Shown here in pieces: positions 31,565 through 41,027 of a DNA stretch of 64,000 bases (within the stretch, counting starts at the first letter, position 1; each line of letters opens with the position of its first letter). Both the position numbers and the translations under genes were made by a program. A model generated the notes under the pieces. The model did not search any database. It saw only the letters and a program-made list of their open reading frames with translations, and was not told the DNA's origin. The stretch comes from Terramyces sp. JEL0728 (Eukaryota; Chytridiomycota; Chytridiomycetes; Rhizophydiales; Terramycetaceae). The DNA lies in NCBI GenBank assembly GCA_027603945.1, contig JADIIU010000028.1:62001-126000 (forward strand). Reading direction: 5' to 3'.

Positions 31565-33079
31565 ATGGCTCTCCCATTCGAGAATGCTCATGCGATCTAT
31601 GCAATTCAGTCTTATTGGCTACAATCGTATTGCCAAACAGCACCAGATTTGATTGTAGGAACAAGGAATATCACCAATACCGTTCCATTTTCAGATATTG
31701 TATATACCGGTATGGGTTTCTGTGGCGAAGAATTTATATATGACTGCACTCATCATGGGATATGCATGGCGTCTCTAGATTTAGAAATGTCATTTGGGTT
31801 CACTGGATTTCAGGACTCTTATATGCATTACTTGCCTACTTCGCCGTATCAATGGATGCTTCCGAGTGCAGTCAACGGGAATACCTATTGCTCGCTCAAT
31901 CAGGATGATCACGAATCATTCCTAATTCGTTCCGGCTCTGATATCTGCTATAATCACTTCAAATGCACTGAAAAACAGTTGTCCTATTATACCAATATTG
32001 ACTGCACGGGCACATATACATCAAACACAATTTATCAATACCCAATGTCAGTGTTTTTAAACGGCAAGCAATACTCCCATTTCCTAATCACGCCTGCAAA
32101 CGGGACGGAAACGATAGTGTGGACAACTTTTATTACTGGTCTTAGCACGGTACTAGAGCAGCCGGAACCTCTGTGGGTGTTATCCTTGTGCGTTGTTATA
32201 ACGTCAATGGTTTTACTGCTGGTTCACTTTAGTATTGCCACATATAAATACGACAAATCCAAAAAATGGAAATATTTAGCATTTTCAATCGCATTCCTGA
32301 TCAGCATTACTGAGTGCTTTGTGGTGGTATTTGCTTCGTTGGAAGGAATGATTTCACTCTCCTACACTAATCTACTGTACGGATTAAACTCTGGCTTCAA
32401 CTTTGGGCTGAATGGCCTATGTCTGATGGAAATTGTATTCCGCACAACCGCACAAAGGATTTGCCTTGGGGTTTTACTATTTCTCATTTACTTTGTTCTC
32501 GGTTCGCCCTACGTTTTCTGCTTCTACTTTGTCAATGACCAAGTATCTCAATTTGGATTATTCATCAATTTCTATTTTGATACCTACGCATATCCAATTT
32601 GGCAAATAGTATGCTTTGCGTTTGACCCGATAACAGCAGTAACAATTATTGTATATATTATTCGAATATCACTGAAAAATATACAAAAGTCTTGGTACGC
32701 AACATTCCTGATCGTATTTGGAGATCAGCGGCTACTTTGGCTGTCATTTGTCAGCGCCGTAAACTTTTCATCCAGTGTAATTTTACAGATTCTTACTACC
32801 TACACGCTATTCGCCCAAAATGACAAGATGATGATAGTGTACGAATGTATATTTGCGCTTCAGCATTCAGTGAATATCTGCTGCACATTTTGGTATTTTC
32901 ATTACTTTCCGGTGATCCTAATGCGGATGTTGTCGATTAAACTCGGCACAGAAGAAATGAAAGCGCCAAGCTCAAAGAAACTTACAGATTTGATCAAAAT
33001 CGGCTCTAGGAAAATCCAAGTTACTAGAAATGAAGGCCGATCGATAATGGAAGGCAATACATTCAAAATGAAAGAATAA
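31565..33079 (+). CDS. 7TM receptor-like paralogue 6 (intronless)
   Basis: 504 aa, single exon. With copy 8 it forms a subgroup: CGEEFIYDCTHHGIC in place of CGNEW.xDCxYPGIC, TM4-TM5 GSPYVFCFYFVNDQ, and FVSAVNFSSSVILQI in TM6. TM3 is NGLCLMEIVF and TM7 QHSVNICCTFWY. The cytosolic tail is ~55 residues with several Lys/Ser/Thr. Confidence 0.87.
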   Translation: MALPFENAHAIYAIQSYWLQSYCQTAPDLIVGTRNITNTVPFSDIVYTGMGFCGEEFIYDCTHHGICMASLDLEMSFGFTGFQDSYMHYLPTSPYQWMLPSAVNGNTYCSLNQDDHESFLIRSGSDICYNHFKCTEKQLSYYTNIDCTGTYTSNTIYQYPMSVFLNGKQYSHFLITPANGTETIVWTTFITGLSTVLEQPEPLWVLSLCVVITSMVLLLVHFSIATYKYDKSKKWKYLAFSIAFLISITECFVVVFASLEGMISLSYTNLLYGLNSGFNFGLNGLCLMEIVFRTTAQRICLGVLLFLIYFVLGSPYVFCFYFVNDQVSQFGLFINFYFDTYAYPIWQIVCFAFDPITAVTIIVYIIRISLKNIQKSWYATFLIVFGDQRLLWLSFVSAVNFSSSVILQILTTYTLFAQNDKMMIVYECIFALQHSVNICCTFWYFHYFPVILMRMLSIKLGTEEMKAPSSKKLTDLIKIGSRKIQVTRNEGRSIMEGNTFKMKE

Positions 33080-33257
33080 ACGTCATTAACTCCTGCAATT
33101 GATTGAGATATACATAAAATTGGAACAAGTCAACCCCTCCAGGTTGTGTTTTCAAGCCAGAGAGGTAGCGATACCAAGGCTAAAAGATTAGTTTTGGAAA
33201 TATAATGATCAAATTAAACTTGGTACTATTTGAAAAATACACTTTTGTCAAATATTT

Positions 33258-33265
33258 TGACGTCA
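33258..33265. promoter_or_regulatory. CRE/bZIP-like element, receptor 7
   Basis: Perfect palindrome TGACGTCA ending 25 bp before the ATG at 33291. Confidence 0.55.
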
Positions 33266-33290
33266 CTCTAGTTCTCCTTTTCTTTATTTT

Positions 33291-34795
33291 ATGTCAGGAA
33301 ACAAATTTGCAGATGCTTCGTATGCTGTTCAATCGCAGTGGTTGCTCACGGAATGCTCAAATGCCCCAGATCTTATCATTGGTACGCAAGACGTGTTTGG
33401 CACGGTTCCGTTCAGTTCATTGGTCATCTCTGGCCCGGGATACTGTGGTAATGAATGGTACAATTCTCTAACGGTAGGATAGAAGATTGCAGTTACCCCG
33501 GAATATGTGCCGCGTCATTAGACCTGTCAATGACTTTTGGTTACAAAAGTTTTCAGGATTCTTACTTTTACACAGTCCCTCAATCTCCGTCAGATTGGCT
33601 ATTTCCTGCAGGTGCAAAGGGAAACACTTATTGTCAAATATCAAATGCAAATGAAACGGATTTGATTCTCGCCGGGTCTTCAGTTTGCTACAACAATTTC
33701 AAATGCTCCTCTGCAAATGAAATTCTTTATTACACCAGCTCTACGTGCGATGGCTCGTATTTGGCGTATCCCTCAAATACTCTTGGGGTTAGTGTACAAA
33801 TTGCGCAGGTGGATTATGCACTCAGCGTCTTTACCGTGACTAGGGCAGCCGAAACAGTGTCATGGACAACTTACATTACTCCATACGAAACTACGCTACA
33901 GGGGGGAGAGACATTGTGGATCCTCGCCGTTTGTATTATTATTTTTGCAATTCTGCTCAACGTCATTCATTTGGCACTATCAGTAAAAAAAGCCTATCTC
34001 CACCATCATGCAAAACGAATCAAATATTGCGCCTACGTAGTTGGTTATATTTTCAACATTCTGGAATGTATTTTCGTGTTTTTCACTTTTGCACAAGGAA
34101 CTGTTTCTGGGACGTATGTTGATTTGCTCTTTGGTTTGGATTCAGGTTTCAATGTTGCATTGAACGGTATTTGTCTGATGGAAATCGTCTTTCAAAAGCC
34201 GTGGCAGAGAGGTATTATCTGCCTCGGTCTGATTGCAATGTATGTGCTCTTTGCCTTCCCTTATGTCTTCAATTTTGTGTTTTCTCAAGACTGGGTATCA
34301 GACTTTGGGATCTGGCTCAATGTGTACTTTAACACAATCAGCTATCCAGTTTGGCAAATCTTTTGCTTTGCATTTGACCCGATTACCGCCGGGATTATCA
34401 TTCTCTACATCATTAGAAGCTCCTTGCATGAATTGAACGATGAACTCTCAACTTTGTTGTTTATCATGTTTAATGATGCACAGCTGATCGGGTTGGCTGC
34501 CATTAGTTTCTTGAACTTTTCTTTCAGCGTGTTCCTTCAGCTTGCAACTACCTATACGTTATTCGCAAGAAACGACAAAGTAATGTCAATTTATCAGATC
34601 ATTTTCTCCCTGCAACACTCAATCAACTCCTGCTGCACGCTATGGTACTGCTCCTACTTTCCTCAAGTGCTAACAAGAATGAAAGCTCTTAAAAAAACCG
34701 TAAAGTCAAAGAAAAGTGTTAAATCTGGCATTGAAAAGCGATCACATACTGTCAAATCTGAACCTCAAAAGGAATCCCAGGTGCAATCACTGTGA
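33291..34795 (+). CDS. 7TM receptor-like paralogue 7
   Basis: 494 aa. The 20-nt intron 33458-33477 (GTACAATTC...CTAACGGTAG) follows CGNEW and joins IEDCSYPGICAASLD. TM3 NGICLMEIVF, TM5 AFDPITAGIIILYII, TM6 LQLATTYTLFARNDK, TM7 QHSINSCCTLWY are all consensus, so this copy is a good representative of the family. The tail is Lys/Ser-rich (KTVKSKKSVKSG). Confidence 0.88.
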
Positions 34796-34848
34796 ATTAT
34801 TTTAAATATCTTTTGCAAATAAAAAGTGTCCGCGATATTGTCTTTGAA

Positions 34849-34856
34849 TGACGTTT
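34849..34856. promoter_or_regulatory. CRE/bZIP-like element, receptor 8
   Basis: TGACGTTT, retaining the TGACGT half, ending 14 bp before the ATG at 34871. Confidence 0.5.
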
Positions 34857-34870
34857 GTAGTTGTTTTTTT

Positions 34871-36382
34871 ATGATTCCTGTATTAGAGAACCAGAATGCA
34901 GCGTTTGCCATCCAATCTCACTGGATAAATTCACATTGTGAATCGCCACCAGATTTAATCATTGGTACGACTGATATCATGGCAACTGTGCCGTTTTCAC
35001 AATTGGAGATAGGCGGGATAGGATACTGTGGAGAGGAGTTTGTATATGACTGCACTCACCATGGAATATGTGCCGTATCATTAGATTTGAAGTTAACTGA
35101 CGGATATCAAAGCTTTCTTGTTTCATACTTGCAAAATAGCCCTGGATCGATTTCAGATTGGGCATTTCCGCGTTCTGCGAACGGTCAGGCATACTGCTCT
35201 CTGACATCAAGCAATACAAGTTTTCTGTTACGGGCAGGATCCTTACTTTGTTACGATAATATAAAATGCGGTGATGGCCAAATTGACGTTTATGCAGATG
35301 AGAATTGTTTGTTGCATGCAGTTTCATACCAGCTCGCCAGTGCCCCAGCCTCATTAAACATTAGTGGATTCAATTACAGTGCTTTAATGCACACGATACT
35401 CGGAGGAACAGAAAAAGTAGTCTGGACTACGTTTATCACCGACAGGACAACTGTGCTTTCATACCCAGAACCGCTGTGGATATGCGCATTTTTCATTATT
35501 ATCAGTGCTATTATCCTGATTGCCGTCCATTTAACGATATCTGTGCATAAATTCAACTCTACAAAAAGATACAAATACGCAGTGTTTAGTGTAGCTTTTA
35601 TTCTATGTATCATTGAATGTATAATGCTGATATGCGGGTCTTTGGAAGGATATGTACCGCTGGGTGCCATCAACTTGGTTTATGGATTGGTTTCTGGTTT
35701 TAATTTTGCATTGAACGGACTATGCCTGATGGAAGTCGTACTTCGAAAAAACTTTCAAAGGATTGTACTAGCATTAGTGTTGTTGATAATCTATGTGACC
35801 TTGGGCTCGCCATATGTATTTTGTCTGTATTTCGTCAATGATCAGGCATCAGAATTTGGCGCATTTATCAACTATTACTTTGACACTTACAGTTACCCCA
35901 TATGGCAGATTGTTTGTTTTGCGTTTGATCCTATCACTGCAGCAGTAATCGTCACCTACATAGTCAATGTTTCCCTTGTATCGCGCAAAAGGAGCTGGAT
36001 TGTGACCTGCATACAAATATTCAGTGATTCGAAACTGTTGTGGATTTCATTTGTTAGCTTGCTCAATGTAGGTTCCAGTTTGTTTCTTCAGATTGCTACC
36101 ACATACACGCTCTTTGCCGGGAATGACAAGATGATGATTGTATATGAATGTCTCTTTTCCTTGCAGCATTCAGTGAACCTTTGCTGTACGTTTTGGTATT
36201 CGTTTTACTTTCCAGTAATCCTACGGAGGATCCTTTCAATGAAGGAGGAAGGAGGGACCATGTCATCTCTTAACACAGAGCGAAAGAAATCATGGGCGAC
36301 CACAATGAGAAAGAAGTCTAGTCACTTGAATCAAGTTCGCCGGGCAACGCTAAAGACAACAATCAAGATGAGCCATGATTAA
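34871..36382 (+). CDS. 7TM receptor-like paralogue 8 (intronless)
   Basis: 503 aa from ATG 34871 (MIPVLENQNAAFAIQSHW); a longer in-frame reading upstream has no ATG and would span the regulatory element. Closest to copy 6 (CGEEFVYDCTHHGIC, GSPYVFCLYFVNDQ, QHSVNLCCTFWY). TM3 NGLCLMEVVL is slightly altered. The basic tail is rich in Lys/Arg/Ser (KKSWATTMRKKSSH). It closes the receptor array. Confidence 0.87.
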   Translation: MIPVLENQNAAFAIQSHWINSHCESPPDLIIGTTDIMATVPFSQLEIGGIGYCGEEFVYDCTHHGICAVSLDLKLTDGYQSFLVSYLQNSPGSISDWAFPRSANGQAYCSLTSSNTSFLLRAGSLLCYDNIKCGDGQIDVYADENCLLHAVSYQLASAPASLNISGFNYSALMHTILGGTEKVVWTTFITDRTTVLSYPEPLWICAFFIIISAIILIAVHLTISVHKFNSTKRYKYAVFSVAFILCIIECIMLICGSLEGYVPLGAINLVYGLVSGFNFALNGLCLMEVVLRKNFQRIVLALVLLIIYVTLGSPYVFCLYFVNDQASEFGAFINYYFDTYSYPIWQIVCFAFDPITAAVIVTYIVNVSLVSRKRSWIVTCIQIFSDSKLLWISFVSLLNVGSSLFLQIATTYTLFAGNDKMMIVYECLFSLQHSVNLCCTFWYSFYFPVILRRILSMKEEGGTMSSLNTERKKSWATTMRKKSSHLNQVRRATLKTTIKMSHD

Positions 36383-36478
36383 TACATTCACACCATTCAA
36401 ATAATCATTGAGATATCCAAGCTGGTAATTATAAAGTTGTTTTTGAATCTAAAATTTTGTCCGAAATTCGAATTTCCA

Positions 36479-36837
36479 ATGACAGTGCAAGATCAAACAC
36501 ACCACGAAATCCTGCTGCTAAATCAGATAGAGAATCAAAAATATGTTCGCACCGTCGGATAGTACGTTACTACTAACCAGTCTAATTTCATACAATGTAA
36601 AAACAAATCAAGCAGTAATAGAATACAATGGCCATCAGCTAAAAGTAAAAACCAATTTGCTTGGAGTGTTCCAATATAAACTCAACGATATTTATTATTT
36701 TGTTGGGGAGATGGTAGGGATTGACTAATAAGGAATCTGGCCTATTGAATGCGAAAATCATTAGAAATTGCAGAGACTTGGATCTTAAATTGTTTGAAAA
36801 GGTGTTGGAAATCCGTAGTTTTGTTCAAAGCCAGTAA
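36479..36837 (+). CDS. TEN1: TEN1, CST-complex subunit
   Basis: Small OB-fold protein, 106 aa, which with STN1 (and CTC1/CDC13) protects telomere ends and stimulates lagging-strand fill-in. Two 19-nt introns (36562-36580, 36714-36732) hide it in simple translation. Spliced, it shows the TEN1 pattern: YVRTVGYLISYNVKTNQAV, NLLGVFQYKLNDIYYFVGEM and the C-terminal helix LLNAKIIRNCRDLDLKLFEK. Length and motif order fit the family; TEN1 is poorly conserved, so the call rests on this overall pattern. Confidence 0.8.
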
Positions 36838-37215
36838 TATAATGTCATTTACTTGGATCAGATATTTGCCTGTTATTTGGACGCTCGTGAATTAATTGTT
36901 GAATCTAGCATGCAGATCAAGTACTTGATGTACCTGGCTGGACATCAACATCTGCAAGTAAGCTTAATTTGGTAAAAGTCTATAATTCCCGAATTGCCTC
37001 AATGAATTGATTGGCCGTTTCATTACTGCTTTTTCGTTGGTGAAAAATCTACGGGGCCTCGCTGGTTGTACTCCAAATACTATAAATAGTTGCGGATTAA
37101 ACGGCACTTTCTCCATACCGCCTAAACCAATTTTACTGCCATTTACAGTTTGGAATTTTTTAATTTTGAAACACACAAGCCCTTCAAACGACACACGGCA
37201 AATTTTCTCCCAACA
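36838..37215. other. Unassigned region with a possible exon
   Basis: On the plus strand about 36845-36957, an open segment reads as plausible protein (DQIFACYLDARELIVESS then QIKYLMYLAGHQHLQ) and is followed by a 21-nt intron-like unit (36958-36978) and a short end. It is in frame with TEN1 but beyond its stop, and no start is visible. On the minus strand 37116-36964 a 50-codon frame also exists. I cannot decide which, if either, is real. Confidence 0.35.
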
Positions 37216-38100
37216 ATGCAAATAGATTTCATATTCCAGATTATAACGATATCACTGGCAATATACAACTCGATAGAACTAACGTTCATCATAATGACAA
37301 AATTCAACTCTGGGAAATCGCTGTACTTTAAGAGCATGATGATCAGCAATATCGGAATATTTTTGTTTTCTGTTGGGTTTTTGATTCTATTCAACAGCCT
37401 GCTTCCGGTTTTGTATCCGCTGATCATTTTAACTATCGGATGGTACGGAATGATAACCGGCTTTTCAACTGTACTATATTCCAGACTGTTCCTCATTGTT
37501 TCAAACAAGAATGTCATCAGGAGGTGCAAGTACATGATCATCATGAATGTGATCTTGTTCCACCTTCCTACAACCGTATTTACCTTTGGCTCTAATTTGA
37601 ACGGAGGGCTATGGACGGAATACTATGGTATTTACGAATCGATCCAAATAACCGCCTTTTTTTGCCAGGAAGTTGTCCTTGGATGTATTTATTTAAAGCA
37701 CATTACGAAAACCACAAACCAGCTCAAAAGGGACAAGGAAACAAAGGATTACGTTATATTTCATACCGTCTGGATCAATCTGTTTGTTTTCCTACTGGAT
37801 ATCTTGATGATCTCTATCGAGTACATGAACTTTTACGAATACCAAATCACACTGAAAGCCTTCCTGTATTCACTCAAGCTCAAACTGGAATTCAGTGTTC
37901 TTAACCAACTCACTTTTCTCTTTGAAAGAGAGAGCTTCCAATTGCCGGAAGATAGTAACGAAGTAGAAGATGAAACTACGCTTGAAAAAGAGATGGGAGC
38001 TTTCTTTACTGGGTTTACCAGTGGATTTCCGTCTCGGTTTACCAGCACTTCTGAAGAGTTTAGCGAGGATCCGCTGCAGAACCTGGATAAGATACTCTAA
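37216..38100 (+). CDS. Fungal-type 7TM integral membrane protein (DUF7703-like)
   Basis: 294 aa, single exon, seven TM segments within residues ~5-225 and a ~70-residue acidic, Ser/Thr/Phe-rich tail (repeat-like FFTGFTSGFPSRFTS). The topology and blocks KFNSGKSLYFKSM, GWYGMITGFSTVLYSRLFLI and YFYESIQIT-like segment resemble a family of predicted 7TM proteins common in fungi (DUF7703-like). It is distinct from the eight-gene array upstream. The start at 37216 (MQIDFIFQII) was chosen because TM1 begins there. Function unknown. Confidence 0.7.
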   Translation: MQIDFIFQIITISLAIYNSIELTFIIMTKFNSGKSLYFKSMMISNIGIFLFSVGFLILFNSLLPVLYPLIILTIGWYGMITGFSTVLYSRLFLIVSNKNVIRRCKYMIIMNVILFHLPTTVFTFGSNLNGGLWTEYYGIYESIQITAFFCQEVVLGCIYLKHITKTTNQLKRDKETKDYVIFHTVWINLFVFLLDILMISIEYMNFYEYQITLKAFLYSLKLKLEFSVLNQLTFLFERESFQLPEDSNEVEDETTLEKEMGAFFTGFTSGFPSRFTSTSEEFSEDPLQNLDKIL

Positions 38101-38257
38101 TATAATAAAACTATTTTAATTGCATTTGTGTAATCTTGCCACGTCGCACAGTCAATTGCGGATCTCATATGGTGCTGCGGATCCATTTCCCGCAACTTGA
38201 AAATCTCCCTCAAAACCAAAAGATTAGCAATATGCTTTAACTGTATAAATCGGTTGT

Positions 38258-39590
38258 TTATTTCGTTACTTCATGAATAGCTTTTGCGAGGTATTCAACG
38301 TTTCCGCTAGTAATACCAGCAATAGAAATACGTCCATCCTTGGTTAAATAGACACTATATTCCTTTCTAATACGCTCTACTTGCTCTGGCGTCATTCCAG
38401 TGTAGCAGAACATACCGATTTGTGAAGTGACATGTTCCCAGGATTTCTTTGAGCCATAGGTCTTTTCCAAGTGTTGGCGAAGTTGGGTTCTCATGGAGAT
38501 AATACGGTCTGCCATCAACTTGACTTCAGATTTCCATTGAGCAGTTGCTTTTGCGTCTGCAAGCACTTCCTTTACGATACGAGGTCCGGAGATTGGTGGG
38601 TTGGAGTACATTGGGCGAATAAGAATTTTGATCTGAGAATCAGTTCTCTTTTGTTGTTCAGCGGTTTCATTGACAACAGAGAATAAGCCGACACGCTCAC
38701 CATAGAGACCCATGTTCTTGGAGAAGGACTACTGTTAATGTTAAAATACTTGGGCTAAAAGAACGTTGTGTCCCTGCTCTACGAAATGGCGGACAGCAAA
38801 TGCATCTGCATCACAGTCGCCGGAAGCGAATCCTTGGTAAGCCATATCAAAGAATGGTGTGAACTTCTTTGCTTTTGCCAATTTAGAAAGTTCAATCCAC
38901 TGCTCTCTGGTTGGATCAACACCAGTAGGATTGTGAGCGCAAGCGTGGAACAAAACTACAGATTCATCTGGAATCTTTTCCAAGTCTGCAACCATTCCTG
39001 CAAAGTCAAGTCCGTTGGTGCTTTTGTCAAAGTATTTGTATTGCACGACTTCTAGACCAGAATCTTTGAAAATTGGAATATGGTTACCCCAAGTAGGAGT
39101 TGGTAAATAAATCTTTTTTCCTCCTTTTCCTTCAAAGAACCTAGCTAAAAATACACCTCCGATTCTCAGAGCTCCAGTTCCGGAGATTGATTGCGTAAAC
39201 GAGAGTCTTCCTTCCTTAAGAGGGCGAGAATCTGGTCCATAAGCCAATTCGGCAGCGAGTTTATTGAACTGAGCATCACCTACATTAAATATAGCTACCT
39301 GTGATACCAAGGTATTCCTTGTCGTGGAAATTCTTGAAAACACGGGTTTCTGCATCAATTACTGATGGTAAAACAAACGGTTTGTTGCTGTCGTCTCTAT
39401 AGGCACCAACACCTAGGTTCATTTTCTTTGGATTGGTATCTGCTTTGAAAGCCTCAGTTACACCCAAGATTGGATCTGGAGGACCTACGATAAAAATTAA
39501 AATACCTTGAGGAACATTCGCCCATGAGTTAATAAGAGCTCTGCGCTGTAATGCACTTCTGAATACGGATTTTGAGGTTGTTCTCAACAT
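38258..39590 (-). CDS. AAT1: Aspartate aminotransferase, mitochondrial
   Basis: PLP enzyme interconverting aspartate/2-oxoglutarate and oxaloacetate/glutamate, part of the malate-aspartate shuttle. 423 aa with an Arg/Ser-rich presequence ([20 protein letters not shown]). Conserved blocks: [48 protein letters not shown] and the PLP-lysine motif [14 protein letters not shown]. Three introns: 39485-39505, 39280-39298 and 38729-38749. In the last, two consecutive AGs (CAGTAG) occur and only use of the second gives the correct QSFSKN junction. Confidence 0.97.
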
Positions 39591-39939
39591 TTTTTTTTGA
39601 TGAGGTTGAAAAAGATGAGGAACTTTGAAATTTGGCTTTTATGCAGACGTGCCAAACTGGTCATCTGATTTCCGAATGCCACTGTTTGTTTTACTGGACC
39701 TATTTGGAAAGAGTTTGATTCCGTTTCGATTCAAATTATTCTCGCGAAATGATTGCCCACTACTTAGGCGGGAACACGGAACTTTTTTGTTTTCAGCACA
39801 TTACTTTACGGAACACATCCGAGTTCCTCAACCAAGCGTTTGAAAAAGTACCAGTGTCAATCTGTCTAATGCACTGTCAGCGTGACGCACTATCAACAAT
39901 GGTTGAAATAAAAATCTCCATGATTCAACATTTGTAAAA
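39591..39939. other. Divergent promoter region
   Basis: About 350 bp between the mitochondrial aminotransferase and the SH3 protein gene, transcribed outward in both directions. Short plus-strand frames exist but lack protein-like composition. A TGACGCA motif lies near 39881. Confidence 0.5.
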
Positions 39940-40888
39940 ATGGATAATGAACAGCAAGAAGCAGACGCACCAAGTATCAAAATCGAAAAGAGGATCCTTC
40001 CTCAGAATTTAATATTACCACAGATGAATTTAGAGTCAGATTTGACGACACCGCGCTTGTATTCATCGCGTATGGAATCACTGCCAACTTCAAACAGATT
40101 TGGTACCATGCCATATACACCAGCAAATGCAAAATTAGGCACTATGCCTAATACGCCTTTAGCATTTAAATACGGCACGATGCCAATCACACCCAGCGCA
40201 CAATCTCTGAATTTGCATCATGCTAGCTCTGTGCCAACTTCGATAGCAAGTGTACTACAAACACCATTTCTAAATAGACCAATGCCAAATTCGCCATCAT
40301 TCCTAAAAAATGATCCGATAGTTAGAAATTCAATTCAACCAGTCTCGTTCACCCCATCCGAAAGAAACGCTTCTATATTGGAAAAGGAAGATTCATTTAC
40401 CAAATCAATGGATACAATGGATAGACGGTATACGGCAGCCAACGTAGAAATCCCTTTCCGCACAATCAGCAGGAACGGTAATATTGCTATTGCTGTTTCT
40501 GATACGCTACAAAGGCCGTCAGTAGCATCCGAAACAATAAAAAGGATGGAGCAAGCTATTCCTGAAGAAGAGACTTTACCGTCGCTGCATATAGACATCG
40601 AACCAGAGGAGCCTCTGTTTGTTGCCATAGAAGACTATGTCCCCAACTTGCCTGATGAAATTCCAATCAAAATTGGAGATAAAATTCAAGTATTGATACA
40701 ATATCCAGATGGTAAGCTTGATTAACGCAGATTGGGCCCTTGGCATCAACAAAACACTGGATAAGCAAGGTGTCTTTCCTTGCGTCTGTATCAAGCCAAT
40801 CTTTGTTAAACGAAAAGTAGTAACACCGACGAGTATATTCAAGACGCCAACAGGAATGGTGAATTTGAATGATAGTAAATCCCACTAA
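39940..40888 (+). CDS. SH3-domain protein with GTMPxTP repeats
   Basis: 309 aa. A long Ser/Pro/Thr-rich N-terminus includes three spaced repeats FGTMPYTP, LGTMPNTP and YGTMPITP, each offering a TP phosphosite, followed by PMPNSP. The C-terminal SH3 domain (FVAIEDYVPNLPDEIPIKIGDKIQVL, then DDWALGINKTLDKQGVFPC) is completed only after removing a 19-nt intron (40712-40730); the ALYDY, DW.G and GLFP-like blocks are recognisable. Likely an adaptor in signalling or actin/septum organisation; partners unknown. Confidence 0.85.
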
Positions 40889-41027
40889 AGTAGATTACGT
40901 ATCGCCTAGTATTACAGAACATCCACGGTTCAAGACGGCTGTCAGCGTTACTTGTTTGGTTTTGATGATTTTGATTTGTTTTTTAGGGTTGTATTTTGGA
41001 AAATAGCTGGAATAAATTTATTTAATA

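Noticed and set aside
36964..37116. 50-codon minus-strand frame upstream of the 37.2 kb membrane protein
   Set aside because: No domain, no intron support and competing plus-strand reading; left within the unassigned region.
39625..39937. Short plus-strand frames upstream of the SH3 protein gene
   Set aside because: No protein-like composition, no supporting intron pattern; best read as the divergent promoter and 5' leader.
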